This document shows positions 8,223-16,832 of a DNA stretch of 64,000 bases, piece by piece (the first letter of the stretch is position 1; each line of letters opens with the position of its first letter). The position numbers and the translations under genes are program-made. The stretch comes from Chitinophagaceae bacterium (lineage in GTDB: Bacteria; Bacteroidota; Bacteroidia; Chitinophagales; Chitinophagaceae), in contig JAICXX010000011.1 in the NCBI GenBank assembly GCA_025934485.1, forward strand, positions 1-64,000. Direction: 5' to 3'. Under the pieces are notes generated by a model, which was given only the letters and a program-made list of their open reading frames with translations, had not been told where the DNA came from and made no database searches.

Positions 8223-8252
8223 GCGAACCACGGGTTCGCTGGCCGAAGGCCC
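8218..8252 (-). repeat. Double-hairpin element, copy C (terminator-like)
   Basis: Read on the minus strand: GGGCCTTCGGCC, then a perfect 8-bp stem AGCGAACC/GGTTCGCT with a CGT loop, then CTTTTG. It is the same module as copy B at 44727, with paired changes in the second stem. It lies downstream of the ferredoxin gene and just before the ddl promoter, consistent with termination between the two. Confidence 0.8.
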
Positions 8253-8433
8253 AGACATTAAACAAGAAAGGTGAAGGAAATATCCCCTTCACCCTTTTAT
8301 GACGGGAAATATCACCCGCCTATTATCCTGTAGCCGGAGCTACATTACGAAAACGATTTGTTACCTTGAAGATAGGACTTTCCGTGTAATTTCCCAATAA
8401 TTAGGGTGCAAATTATCCACAGGCTCCGCACGC

Positions 8434-8781
8434 TTAGATGTGCAGTTTCTCTTTTTTAGCCAGGAGCTCTTCTACGGTCTCGCGGTACATTTCGTCGGGC
8501 ACGCAGCAATCGACGGGACAAACGGCGGCGCACTGGGGCTCTTCGTGGAAACCCTGGCATTCGGTGCATTTATTGGGAACGATGTAGTACGTATCGACGC
8601 TTATAGGGGCATTGCGTTTGGTGGCTTCTACCACTGTGCCATCCAATAAGGTAAAGGCTCCCTTGACGGTGGTTCCATCGGTGATCGCCCATTCTACTCC
8701 GCCTTCGTAAATCGCGTTATTGGGGCATTCGGGCTCGCAGGCGCCGCAATTAATGCATTCTTCGGTTATTTTGATAGCCAT
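8434..8781 (-). CDS. 4Fe-4S dicluster ferredoxin
   Basis: The 115-residue protein has two ferredoxin cysteine patterns: [12 protein letters not shown] near the N-terminus and a second set CTEC...CAAVCPVDC around 73-92, with an insertion between them, as in the YfhL-like bacterial ferredoxins. It carries electrons in the cytoplasm. It is divergent from an acyl-CoA reductase gene; this ferredoxin/reductase pairing is common in Bacteroidota and suggests, without proof, a shared redox step. Downstream is double-hairpin copy C. Confidence 0.95.
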   Translation of the reverse strand: MAIKITEECINCGACEPECPNNAIYEGGVEWAITDGTTVKGAFTLLDGTVVEATKRNAPISVDTYYIVPNKCTECQGFHEEPQCAAVCPVDCCVPDEMYRETVEELLAKKEKLHI

Positions 8782-8819
8782 GGTAAAGAAATTGGGTAAA
8801 ACGATTATATTTTATGTCT

Positions 8820-8876
8820 GGCCTTCGGCCTAAAGCCAACTATGGTGGCTTTATGTACCTTTGCGGTCTTAAGACC
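8820..8876. promoter_or_regulatory. Divergent intergenic control region: three stacked inverted repeats and a -7 box (includes double-hairpin copy D)
   Basis: Between the ferredoxin and reductase genes lie GGCCTTCGGCC (8820-8830), a perfect 8-bp stem TAAAGCCA/TGGCTTTA (8831-8853), the -7 box TACCTTTG (8856-8863) and the perfect 12-bp palindrome GGTCTTAAGACC (8865-8876). The last sits at the expected transcription start of the reductase gene, where a repressor operator would be effective. The first two form copy D of the double-hairpin element. Confidence 0.6.
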
Positions 8877-8899
8877 AAGGCAAATATAAGTGGGATTTT

Positions 8900-9901
8900 A
8901 TGAAGTTGGAGCAACGTATCGATTTATTGACAAGTCTCGGGAAATACTTATTATCGGCAGAACCGGAATGGGAAGCCGCCAAACGAAAGGCACATGCCCA
9001 GAACGGATGGTTCACCCCGGAATTCATAGAAACGGCTGTGCGGCATATCGCTAATGTTTTTTTGCAAAAGGAGGCGTTGACCGCCTGGGCCGGGCGTTAT
9101 GCCGTTCCCGGGGAGCAGACGGCGCCCCGGACCGTGGGGGTAGTGATGGCGGGCAATATTCCCCTGGTGGGTTTTCATGATATGCTGTGTGTATTTGTCA
9201 GTGGGCATAGACAATTGATCAAGCCCAGCAGCCGGGATGAGACCCTGATCCGGTATCTTATTGATTGCCTAACGGCGCTTGATCCGGAGGTCGCGGAGTG
9301 GATCGGACTTGCCGAACGGCTCAACGGTTGCGATGCCTATATTGCTACGGGCAGCAACAACTCGGCGCGTTATTTCGACTATTATTTCGGGAAATATCCG
9401 CATATTATCCGGCGGAACCGGACCTCGGTGGCGACGCTTACCGGCGAGGAGAGTTGGGAAGAGCTGGAGGCCCTGGCCGATGATGTCTATCTGTATTTCG
9501 GTTTGGGGTGCCGTAATGTGACCCAACTGCTGGTGCCGGAAAATCATGATTTCCTGCGGTTGCTGGAGGCCTTCCGGAAATACAATTACCTCAGCGATCT
9601 TGCCAAGTACAAACACAATTACGATTATCAGCTGACCCTGCTGATCCTGAATAAAAAATATTATATGACTAATGGGTCGATCATCCTCACGGAGGACGGG
9701 TCCCCTTTTAGTCCTATAAGCGTTTTGCACTATGCGTACTACCGGCCGGGTGAAGTTCCTTCGCTGCTGTCCGGAGAGCAGGCAGACATCCAATGTATCG
9801 TGGGAAGGGAACAGATCCCATTTGGTCGCGCACAACGACCGGCGCTGGACGACTATGCGGATGGAGTCGATACGATGGCATTTTTGGCCAATTTGTCGTA
9901 A
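8900..9901 (+). CDS. LuxC-like acyl-CoA reductase
   Basis: The 333-residue protein matches the acyl-CoA reductase (LuxC) branch of the aldehyde dehydrogenase fold: VGVVMAGNIPLVGFHDML at 79-96 is the nucleotide-binding region, followed by KPSSRDETLIRYL, ATGSNNSARYFDYYF and the likely nucleophile Cys204 in YFGLGCRNVTQL. Such enzymes reduce acyl-CoA to aldehyde with NADPH. It is shorter than classical LuxC (about 480 residues), as is usual for the Bacteroidota version. No luciferase genes are nearby, so the role is probably lipid or aldehyde metabolism, with the divergent ferredoxin a possible partner. Confidence 0.9.
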   Translation: MKLEQRIDLLTSLGKYLLSAEPEWEAAKRKAHAQNGWFTPEFIETAVRHIANVFLQKEALTAWAGRYAVPGEQTAPRTVGVVMAGNIPLVGFHDMLCVFVSGHRQLIKPSSRDETLIRYLIDCLTALDPEVAEWIGLAERLNGCDAYIATGSNNSARYFDYYFGKYPHIIRRNRTSVATLTGEESWEELEALADDVYLYFGLGCRNVTQLLVPENHDFLRLLEAFRKYNYLSDLAKYKHNYDYQLTLLILNKKYYMTNGSIILTEDGSPFSPISVLHYAYYRPGEVPSLLSGEQADIQCIVGREQIPFGRAQRPALDDYADGVDTMAFLANLS

Positions 9902-10024
9902 ATTGGGGTGTAAACCGGCGATCTACGAAAGCCTTAGTAAATTATTTGTTAAACTGGGGTAGCGGTATAGAAATTGAAGGAACCGTGACGTTATTTTAGG
10001 TGTGAGATTCAAAAAAATTATCAA

Positions 10025-11560
10025 ATGAGAGCAAAACAAGTAGTAGCGGTCATACTCATCAGCGCTTCGACTGCTTTAGCTACCATGTGGGGCTATAATC
10101 ATTTTACGAACGGCAAGACGTATTATTATTCTTCACAGGATTCCGGAAAGGTTCCGGCCAATTATGCCAGGTTCTTCGAAAGCAAATACAAAGATGCCGC
10201 GGCTCCCACTGATTTGCCGCCAGGTGATTTTGTGGATGCGGCCAGCGCGGCTATTCCGGCTACCGTGCATATCAAGACAAAGACCGTCCGGACGGTCAGC
10301 AACAATCTTCCCCGCCATAATCCTTTCTCCGATTTGTTTGGGATCGACCCCGATGATTTCTTCGGGAATGGCAATGGGATGCGTTCCATGCCTGAAATGG
10401 CTTCCGGTTCGGGTGTCATCATCAGCAATGACGGTTATATCGTAACGAATAATCACGTGGTAGACGGCGCGGATGAAGTGGATGTGACGCTGAGCAACAG
10501 AAAATCTTTCAAGGCCAAGGTGGTCGGCGCCGACCCCAGCAGCGATCTGGCGGTAGTCAAGATCGACGCTCAGAATTTGCCTTTTTTGCTGTACGGCAAT
10601 TCCGACGAGGTAAAGGTCGGACAATGGGTGCTGGCGGTAGGCTATCCCCTGACGCTGGAGACAACGGTTACGGCCGGTATTGTGAGTGCCAAAGGAAGAA
10701 CGCTAGATATCAACAGACGGCAGAGTCAGAGCCCCGTAGAATCTTTTATCCAAACGGATGCCGCCGTCAACCCGGGTAATAGCGGTGGTCCGCTTATCAA
10801 TACCGAGGGGCAACTGGTGGGAATCAACTCCGCCATCGCTTCTCCCACCGGCAGCTATGCCGGCTATTCTTTTACCATACCGGTGAATATCGTCAAGAAG
10901 GTCGTCAACGATCTCATCAAGTTCGGTACCTCGCAACGCGCTTACCTGGGTATCCAATATCCGCGGGATGATCTCAGTGAGGATCAGAAGAGGGAGAATG
11001 GCATCAAGGACGGCGACGGCGTATATGTTTGGGTAGTCACTCCTGACGGCCCCGCCGCGCATGCCGGCTTGAAAGTGGGCGATGTCATCACCAGGATCAA
11101 TGGCGAAGATGTATCGACCGGTGCGGAGATGGTAGGCAAGATCGCCACCTATAGCCCCGGCGACAAGATAAAGGTCACCTATAAACGCGACGGCAAGGAA
11201 AATACGGTACCTATAACGCTGAGCAATAATTCGGGCAGCACCTCGACGGCGATCATCAAGACCACGGTCCTGGACCGGCTGGGGGCGCAGCTCGAGACCC
11301 TGAACAAGAAAGACGCGGCCAACCTGGATCTCAAGGGTGGTGTGGTCGTCAAGGCCATTACCGAGAACGGTTTGATGGATAAGTCGAGGGTGCAGGAAGG
11401 TTTTATCATTTTGAAGGCCAATGGGACGGATGTCAAGACGATCGACGATTTCCAGGCGGTGTTGAATAAAGCGGGTAATGGGACGGTGAAGCTGGAAGGG
11501 GTGTTCCCCGGGTATGAGGGGGTGTATACGTACTCGCTTAAGCTGAACTCGGGGGAATAA
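10025..11560 (+). CDS. Do-family periplasmic serine protease (HtrA/DegP-like)
   Basis: This 511-residue enzyme has an N-terminal signal or anchor segment (about 4-22), a trypsin-like domain with His144 (NNHVVDGAD), Asp174 (DPSSDLAVVKI) and Ser253 (NPGNSGGPL), and two PDZ domains (about 310-400 and 415-505). It degrades or refolds misfolded envelope proteins. Length and order match DegP/DegQ. It appears monocistronic and ends at a strong hairpin terminator. A GGAAC stretch 42 bp before the start resembles an ECF -35 box, but no matching -10 is clear. Confidence 0.95.
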   Translation: MRAKQVVAVILISASTALATMWGYNHFTNGKTYYYSSQDSGKVPANYARFFESKYKDAAAPTDLPPGDFVDAASAAIPATVHIKTKTVRTVSNNLPRHNPFSDLFGIDPDDFFGNGNGMRSMPEMASGSGVIISNDGYIVTNNHVVDGADEVDVTLSNRKSFKAKVVGADPSSDLAVVKIDAQNLPFLLYGNSDEVKVGQWVLAVGYPLTLETTVTAGIVSAKGRTLDINRRQSQSPVESFIQTDAAVNPGNSGGPLINTEGQLVGINSAIASPTGSYAGYSFTIPVNIVKKVVNDLIKFGTSQRAYLGIQYPRDDLSEDQKRENGIKDGDGVYVWVVTPDGPAAHAGLKVGDVITRINGEDVSTGAEMVGKIATYSPGDKIKVTYKRDGKENTVPITLSNNSGSTSTAIIKTTVLDRLGAQLETLNKKDAANLDLKGGVVVKAITENGLMDKSRVQEGFIILKANGTDVKTIDDFQAVLNKAGNGTVKLEGVFPGYEGVYTYSLKLNSGE

Positions 11561-11582
11561 AAAACAAAAACTATTTGATCCG

Positions 11583-11615
11583 GCCCGGGCAGCTATTGCC
11601 CGGGCTTTATTTTTT
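11583..11615 (+). terminator. Intrinsic terminator after the HtrA gene
   Basis: GCCCGGGC at 11583-11590 pairs with GCCCGGGC at 11598-11605 around a 7-base loop, followed by TTTATTTTTT. It overlaps the stop codon of the convergent GH13 gene. Confidence 0.9.
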
Positions 11616-12879
11616 CCAGCACCAGGTAGCCCCAGGGCGGTAGGGTGAGTGTAGAGAATTGGGATAGATCGAACCAATCGTGGCTAAAAGCTTCGCGGTA
11701 TATCCCCTGCAGCAGCAGTTCGGAGACGGGAAGGGCGAGCGGTTGCACGGAGAGGTTCAGGATGACGACGACCTGGTCGTCACCGGCGCGGCGGGCAAAG
11801 GCAAAGCAACGATCGTCCACTTTGGTATTCAGCCGGTGGATGGTTGCAGCAGGGTCGGCCGAACGAAGCGCGGGATTGGTTTTCCGCAGGTTGAGCAGGG
11901 TGCGGTAGAAGCCGTGCAGATCGTAGTGGCCTGTCCATTCGATCGCATCTTTATCAAAGAACTTGAGTCGTTTGTAATTCGGCATTTCCTGGCCGCTGTA
12001 GATCAGCGGCAGGCCGTTCCAGGTGCAACAAAGAACGGCAAAACCCCGGGCCATGGCGCCCATGCGTTCGTATTCGCTGCCGCTGTGTGAGTTCTCGTCA
12101 TGGTTGGTGGTGAAATAGACCCTGAGCCCATTAGGCGGGAACATCGTATCGTAGTAATCGAGCACTTCATCGAGGCCGTGGAGGTTCGATTCGGTACGCC
12201 AGACAGCTTCCATCTTATGCAGGAATTTCCAGGTATAGGTGGCGTCGAAAACCTCGTGATAGGCGATCTCTTCGCATTCGCCCAGCCAGAAAAGCGGTTT
12301 GAGCTTGTCGAGGGCTTCCCGGGCCTGGCGCCAGAAATCCAGCGGGACCAGCATGGCCATATCGCAGCGGAAGCCGTCGACATCTGCCTGCTCGATCCAA
12401 AAGCGCATCACATCGATCATCGCCAGTCGTAGCTGTGGGTTGTCGTAATTCAGATCGATGACATCGGCCCAGCCGTGGGGATCGAAGAACTGGCCTTCGG
12501 CGTTGCGGCGGTAGAAATCGGGATGTTCACGCGTCCAGCGATGGTCCCAACCGGTGTGATTGGCGACGATATCGATGATGACGCGCAGGCCGAGCAAATG
12601 TGCTTCTTTCACGAGGGCTTTAAAATCGCCGAGTGTTCCGTATTCGGGATTAGTGGCGGTATAGTCGCTGCAGGCATAATAGCTGCCGAGGCTGCCCAGT
12701 CTTTTTTCGACGCTGATGGGCGTGATGGGCATAAACCATAGTATTTCGATGCCCATGTCCCTTAGCCGGGGCATTTCGCGGGCGAAGGCCTTGAACGTGC
12801 CCTCGATGGTATATTGGCGGAGATTGACTTCATAGATATTGGATGAATAGATCCAATCGACCGGTTTAAATTCACTCAT
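11593..12879 (-). CDS. Cytoplasmic GH13 alpha-amylase-family glycoside hydrolase
   Basis: I start this at the ATG at 12879, which has a GAGGA ribosome-binding stretch; upstream codons overlap the IspH promoter. The 428-residue protein has the four GH13 regions: DIVANHTG (103-110), GFRCD with nucleophile Asp173, GE with the acid/base Glu201, and TTNHDE with Asp261. No signal peptide is present, so it acts on internal alpha-glucans or maltodextrins. Exact specificity (amylase, glucosidase, transferase) cannot be read from these motifs. It is divergent from ispH and convergent with the protease gene. Confidence 0.9.
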   Translation of the reverse strand: MSEFKPVDWIYSSNIYEVNLRQYTIEGTFKAFAREMPRLRDMGIEILWFMPITPISVEKRLGSLGSYYACSDYTATNPEYGTLGDFKALVKEAHLLGLRVIIDIVANHTGWDHRWTREHPDFYRRNAEGQFFDPHGWADVIDLNYDNPQLRLAMIDVMRFWIEQADVDGFRCDMAMLVPLDFWRQAREALDKLKPLFWLGECEEIAYHEVFDATYTWKFLHKMEAVWRTESNLHGLDEVLDYYDTMFPPNGLRVYFTTNHDENSHSGSEYERMGAMARGFAVLCCTWNGLPLIYSGQEMPNYKRLKFFDKDAIEWTGHYDLHGFYRTLLNLRKTNPALRSADPAATIHRLNTKVDDRCFAFARRAGDDQVVVILNLSVQPLALPVSELLLQGIYREAFSHDWFDLSQFSTLTLPPWGYLVLEKIKPGQ

Positions 12880-12907
12880 ATTTCCTCTGCTTGGGCCGGA
12901 AAGATAG

Positions 12908-12915
12908 TAATTTTG
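12908..12915 (+). promoter_or_regulatory. -7 box four bases before the ispH ATG (leaderless candidate)
   Basis: TAATTTTG is followed by CACC and then the ATG at 12920. With transcription normally starting a few bases after this box, the mRNA would begin at or very close to the start codon. The same layout occurs at 31352 and 47381. Confidence 0.6.
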
Positions 12916-12919
12916 CACC

Positions 12920-14134
12920 ATGAAGAACTTCGATATTCCCATTATCTACCGGAGTCCCCTGATCTCGGCCATCAAGGCGAAGCGTAAGCAACAGGACAAG
13001 ATGAAAAAGGATTTCAGCCCTACCCTGCTGGACCTGGGTCGCGTACAGATCTTCCTGGCCCGGCATTTTGGGTTTTGTTATGGGGTAGAGAATGCGATCG
13101 AGATCTCTTTCCGGACGATCGAAGAGAACCCCGGGCGGCGGATCTTCCTGTTGAGCGAAATGATCCACAACCCGCAGGTCAATGCCGATCTGCAGGCGCG
13201 GGGAGTGCGGTTCCTGCAGGATACGCAGGGGCGGCAGCTGGTGTCTTTCGACGAATTGCGTGCTGAAGATGTGGTGATCATTCCCGCCTTTGGCACCACG
13301 CTGGAGATCGAAAAGCGTTTGCGGGAGATCGGGATACACACGGAGAGGTATAACACCACCTGTCCGTTTGTAGAGAAGGTCTGGAATCGAAGTTCACAGA
13401 TCGCGGGGAAGCAGTACACGATCGTCGTTCATGGCAAGCCGGGGCATGAGGAGACGCGGGCCACCTTCTCGCATGCGGCGGCGGAGACTCCCACGGTGGT
13501 GGTGAAAGATATGGCAGAGACAGTGAAACTCGCTGCCTATATCCGGGGCGAAGTGCCCGTGGAGAGCTTTTACACCGAGTTTAAGGGACAATATTCTGAC
13601 GGATTCGATGCCGGCCGTGACCTGCAGCGGATCGGGGTCGTCAACCAGACGACGATGCTGGCGAGCGATACCCAGGCCATTGCCGATTTCTTAAGACAGG
13701 GAATGATCGCACGCTATGGTGCGGCGGAGATCGACGCGCATTTTGCCGACACGCGGGATACGTTGTGCTATGCAACCCTGGACAATCAGAATGCGATCTT
13801 TGGGCTGCTGGAGGCACCTGCAGATGTGGCGATCGTGGTAGGGGGGTATAATTCTTCCAATACATCGCACCTGGTGGAGCTGTGCGAAGAGAAGCTGCCG
13901 ACCTATTTTATCTCTTCCGATGAAAAGATACTCTCGCCGGGCGAGATACTTCATTATAATTTTCACACCAGGCAGGAATTGCATACGACCGGCTGGTTGC
14001 CCAGGACGGACGGGCCCGTGCGGATACTGGTCAGCAGCGGCGCTTCGTGTCCGGACGCGCTGGTGGAGGCTGTGATCAGTAAGATCGCGAAGTATTATGG
14101 AGCAGACTCGCAGTCGCTGGCTGCGACCATCTAA
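12920..14134 (+). CDS. ispH: 4-hydroxy-3-methylbut-2-enyl diphosphate reductase
   Basis: IspH catalyses the last step of the MEP isoprenoid pathway, reducing HMBPP to IPP and DMAPP with a 4Fe-4S cluster. The three cluster cysteines are visible: Cys53 (GFCYGVENA), Cys148 (NTTCPFV) and Cys283 (DTLCYATLDNQ). At 404 residues it exceeds the roughly 310 of the E. coli enzyme, with about 40 extra N-terminal residues and insertions such as the PVESFYTEFKGQ segment, a form common in Bacteroidota. The start at 12920 fits the -7 box; an internal ATG at 13001 with an upstream AGGA is an alternative that would keep all cysteines. A hairpin terminator follows. Confidence 0.95.
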   Translation: MKNFDIPIIYRSPLISAIKAKRKQQDKMKKDFSPTLLDLGRVQIFLARHFGFCYGVENAIEISFRTIEENPGRRIFLLSEMIHNPQVNADLQARGVRFLQDTQGRQLVSFDELRAEDVVIIPAFGTTLEIEKRLREIGIHTERYNTTCPFVEKVWNRSSQIAGKQYTIVVHGKPGHEETRATFSHAAAETPTVVVKDMAETVKLAAYIRGEVPVESFYTEFKGQYSDGFDAGRDLQRIGVVNQTTMLASDTQAIADFLRQGMIARYGAAEIDAHFADTRDTLCYATLDNQNAIFGLLEAPADVAIVVGGYNSSNTSHLVELCEEKLPTYFISSDEKILSPGEILHYNFHTRQELHTTGWLPRTDGPVRILVSSGASCPDALVEAVISKIAKYYGADSQSLAATI

Positions 14135-14141
14135 TGTCTGA

Positions 14142-14158
14142 AACCGGCCTCCGGCCGG

Positions 14159-14160
<2 letters not shown>
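14142..14160. terminator. Hairpin terminator between ispH and accC
   Basis: AACCGGCC and GGCCGGTT form a perfect 8-bp stem with a TCC loop between the two convergent genes, overlapping the accC stop codon. No T-run follows on the plus strand. The TAATGTCTG just before it also precedes double-hairpin copy C. Confidence 0.6.
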
Positions 14161-15496
<1,336 letters not shown>

Positions 15497-15512
15497 GCTG
15501 TGGGTTCTCTGG

Positions 15513-16004
15513 TTATGGTTCTACGAGGAAGAGCGGCTGGTCGTATTCCACCGGGGAGGCATCTTCCACCAGCACCTTGACGATCTTGCCCGATACTTCG
15601 CTTTCGATCTCGTTAAAGAGTTTCATGGCTTCGATGATGCAAACCACTTTGCCGGGATTGATCTCGTCACCTACATTTACAAAGGAAGGTTTATCCGGAG
15701 CAGAGCTGCGGTAGAAGGTACCGATCATGGGACTCTTTATAGTGACGGTGTTACCGGATGGAGCTTCCGCTGCTTTAGCGGGTTTGTCGGTAGCGATAGC
15801 GGGTTGCGGCTGGGGAGCGGCTATGGGGGCAGCGGCCATCGCGGCTATCGGTGCGGCCTGTACGGGGCCGGCGATCACCTGATGAATAGCGGGTTCTTCT
15901 TTTTGTTTGATGGTCAATTTAAATCCTTTCTCTTCGATGCTGACTTCGCCGATGTTTGACTTGTTGATCATTTTGATCAACTCCTGAATCTGTTTAAAAT
16001 CCAT
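15513..16004 (-). CDS. accB: Acetyl-CoA carboxylase, biotin carboxyl carrier protein
   Basis: I use the ATG at 16004, giving 163 residues beginning [16 protein letters not shown], the standard AccB start; 21 more in-frame codons upstream are not AccB-like. An Ala/Pro-rich linker (about 45-83) joins the N-terminal segment to the biotinyl domain, whose modified Lys128 sits in [12 protein letters not shown] (the canonical motif is EAMKM). The C-terminal thumb and barrel end in PLFLVEP. It pairs with accC, 16 bp downstream. Confidence 0.97.
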   Translation of the reverse strand: MDFKQIQELIKMINKSNIGEVSIEEKGFKLTIKQKEEPAIHQVIAGPVQAAPIAAMAAAPIAAPQPQPAIATDKPAKAAEAPSGNTVTIKSPMIGTFYRSSAPDKPSFVNVGDEINPGKVVCIIEAMKLFNEIESEVSGKIVKVLVEDASPVEYDQPLFLVEP

Positions 16005-16126
16005 GGTGGATGAATTTACAGTTTTATTTGGGCGGCTAAAATAGGGATTAAAGGTAAATATACCCAAAATCAGGCGAAAATAAATGATTGAACCTCCGGT
16101 TTTTGACCTGCGGTTCCTGCTAAATT

Positions 16127-16153
16127 GAACCTCCGGTAATTGGCCGGAGGTTC
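16127..16153 (-). terminator. Hairpin terminator after efp
   Basis: GAACCTCCGG (16127-16136) pairs perfectly with CCGGAGGTTC (16144-16153) around a 7-base loop. The 14-base string ATTGAACCTCCGGT also occurs at 16087-16100, so the left arm is duplicated. Its position suggests partial termination or processing between efp and accB. Confidence 0.65.
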
Positions 16154-16170
16154 TTATAATTTAACCACAA

Positions 16171-16734
16171 TTATTTCACGCGTTCTACGTACTCTCCCGT
16201 CTTCGTGTTGATCCGGATCAACTCCCCTTCGTTGACGAAAAGGGGAACGTTGACAGTAGCGCCGGTTTCCACTGTGGCGGGTTTGAGGGTACGGGTAGCT
16301 GTGTCGCCTTTGACTCCCGGTTCGGAGTAGGTGACCAGCACGGTGATCTTGTCTGGCAATTCCACGCTCATGGGTTGCTCGGTCTCGGTGTTGATGAGGA
16401 CCGATACCTCCTGGGCTTCCTTAAGGAACTGAGGGGCGTCGATGAGCTGTTCCTGCAGGGCTATTTGTTCAAAGGTTTCATTGTCCATGAAATTATAGCC
16501 GGTGTCGTCCTTGTAGAGGTATTGATACGCTTTTCTTTCTACACGTACGGGATAGATGGTGTCGCCGCTGTTCCAGGTCTTTTCGATGGAACGGCTGTTG
16601 TCGACCCCTTTGAGCTTAGCCCAGACCTTTGCTGCAGCCCGAGCCGTTTTGTTCTCCCCGAACTCCACGACGGTATAGAGGCTACCGTCCAATTTGATAA
16701 TCATGCCACGACTGATGTCTGCGGTATTTGCCAT
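16171..16734 (-). CDS. efp: Elongation factor P with non-canonical tip loop
   Basis: EF-P binds stalled ribosomes and promotes peptide bonds at polyproline stretches. The 187-residue product has the three OB-like domains and the typical C-terminal region VTYSEPGVKGDTATRTLKPATVETGATVNVPLFV. The N-terminal domain loop that inserts near the P-site tRNA normally reads (K)PGKG; here the corresponding stretch is FGENKTARAAAKVWAKL, with Lys29 the residue that best aligns with E. coli Lys34. Nothing in the window encodes an EpmA or EarP modifying enzyme. A well-formed promoter lies about 40 bases upstream. Confidence 0.93.
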   Translation of the reverse strand: MANTADISRGMIIKLDGSLYTVVEFGENKTARAAAKVWAKLKGVDNSRSIEKTWNSGDTIYPVRVERKAYQYLYKDDTGYNFMDNETFEQIALQEQLIDAPQFLKEAQEVSVLINTETEQPMSVELPDKITVLVTYSEPGVKGDTATRTLKPATVETGATVNVPLFVNEGELIRINTKTGEYVERVK

Positions 16735-16775
16735 AAAAGCGGTAAAAGTTTTAGCTTACTAAACAAGTTAGGCGG

Positions 16776-16806
16776 CAAAAATACATCAAAATCATTTTGT
16801 GGCAAA
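16776..16806 (-). promoter_or_regulatory. Bacteroidota-type promoter of efp
   Basis: On the minus strand TTTG (16806-16803) is separated by 19 bases from TATTTTTG (16783-16776), a close match to both boxes and to their spacing. It lies about 40 bases upstream of the efp ATG. Confidence 0.75.
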
Positions 16807-16832
16807 CTTCTGTCCAAAAGTCGGAAAAGACC

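Noticed and set aside
8900-9901. Bioluminescence (lux) gene cluster
   Set aside because: Only the LuxC-like reductase is present; luxA, luxB, luxD and luxE are absent.
9979-10010. ECF sigma promoter before the HtrA gene (GGAAC at 9979-9983)
   Set aside because: No convincing -10 element at the usual spacing; the five-base match is too short alone.
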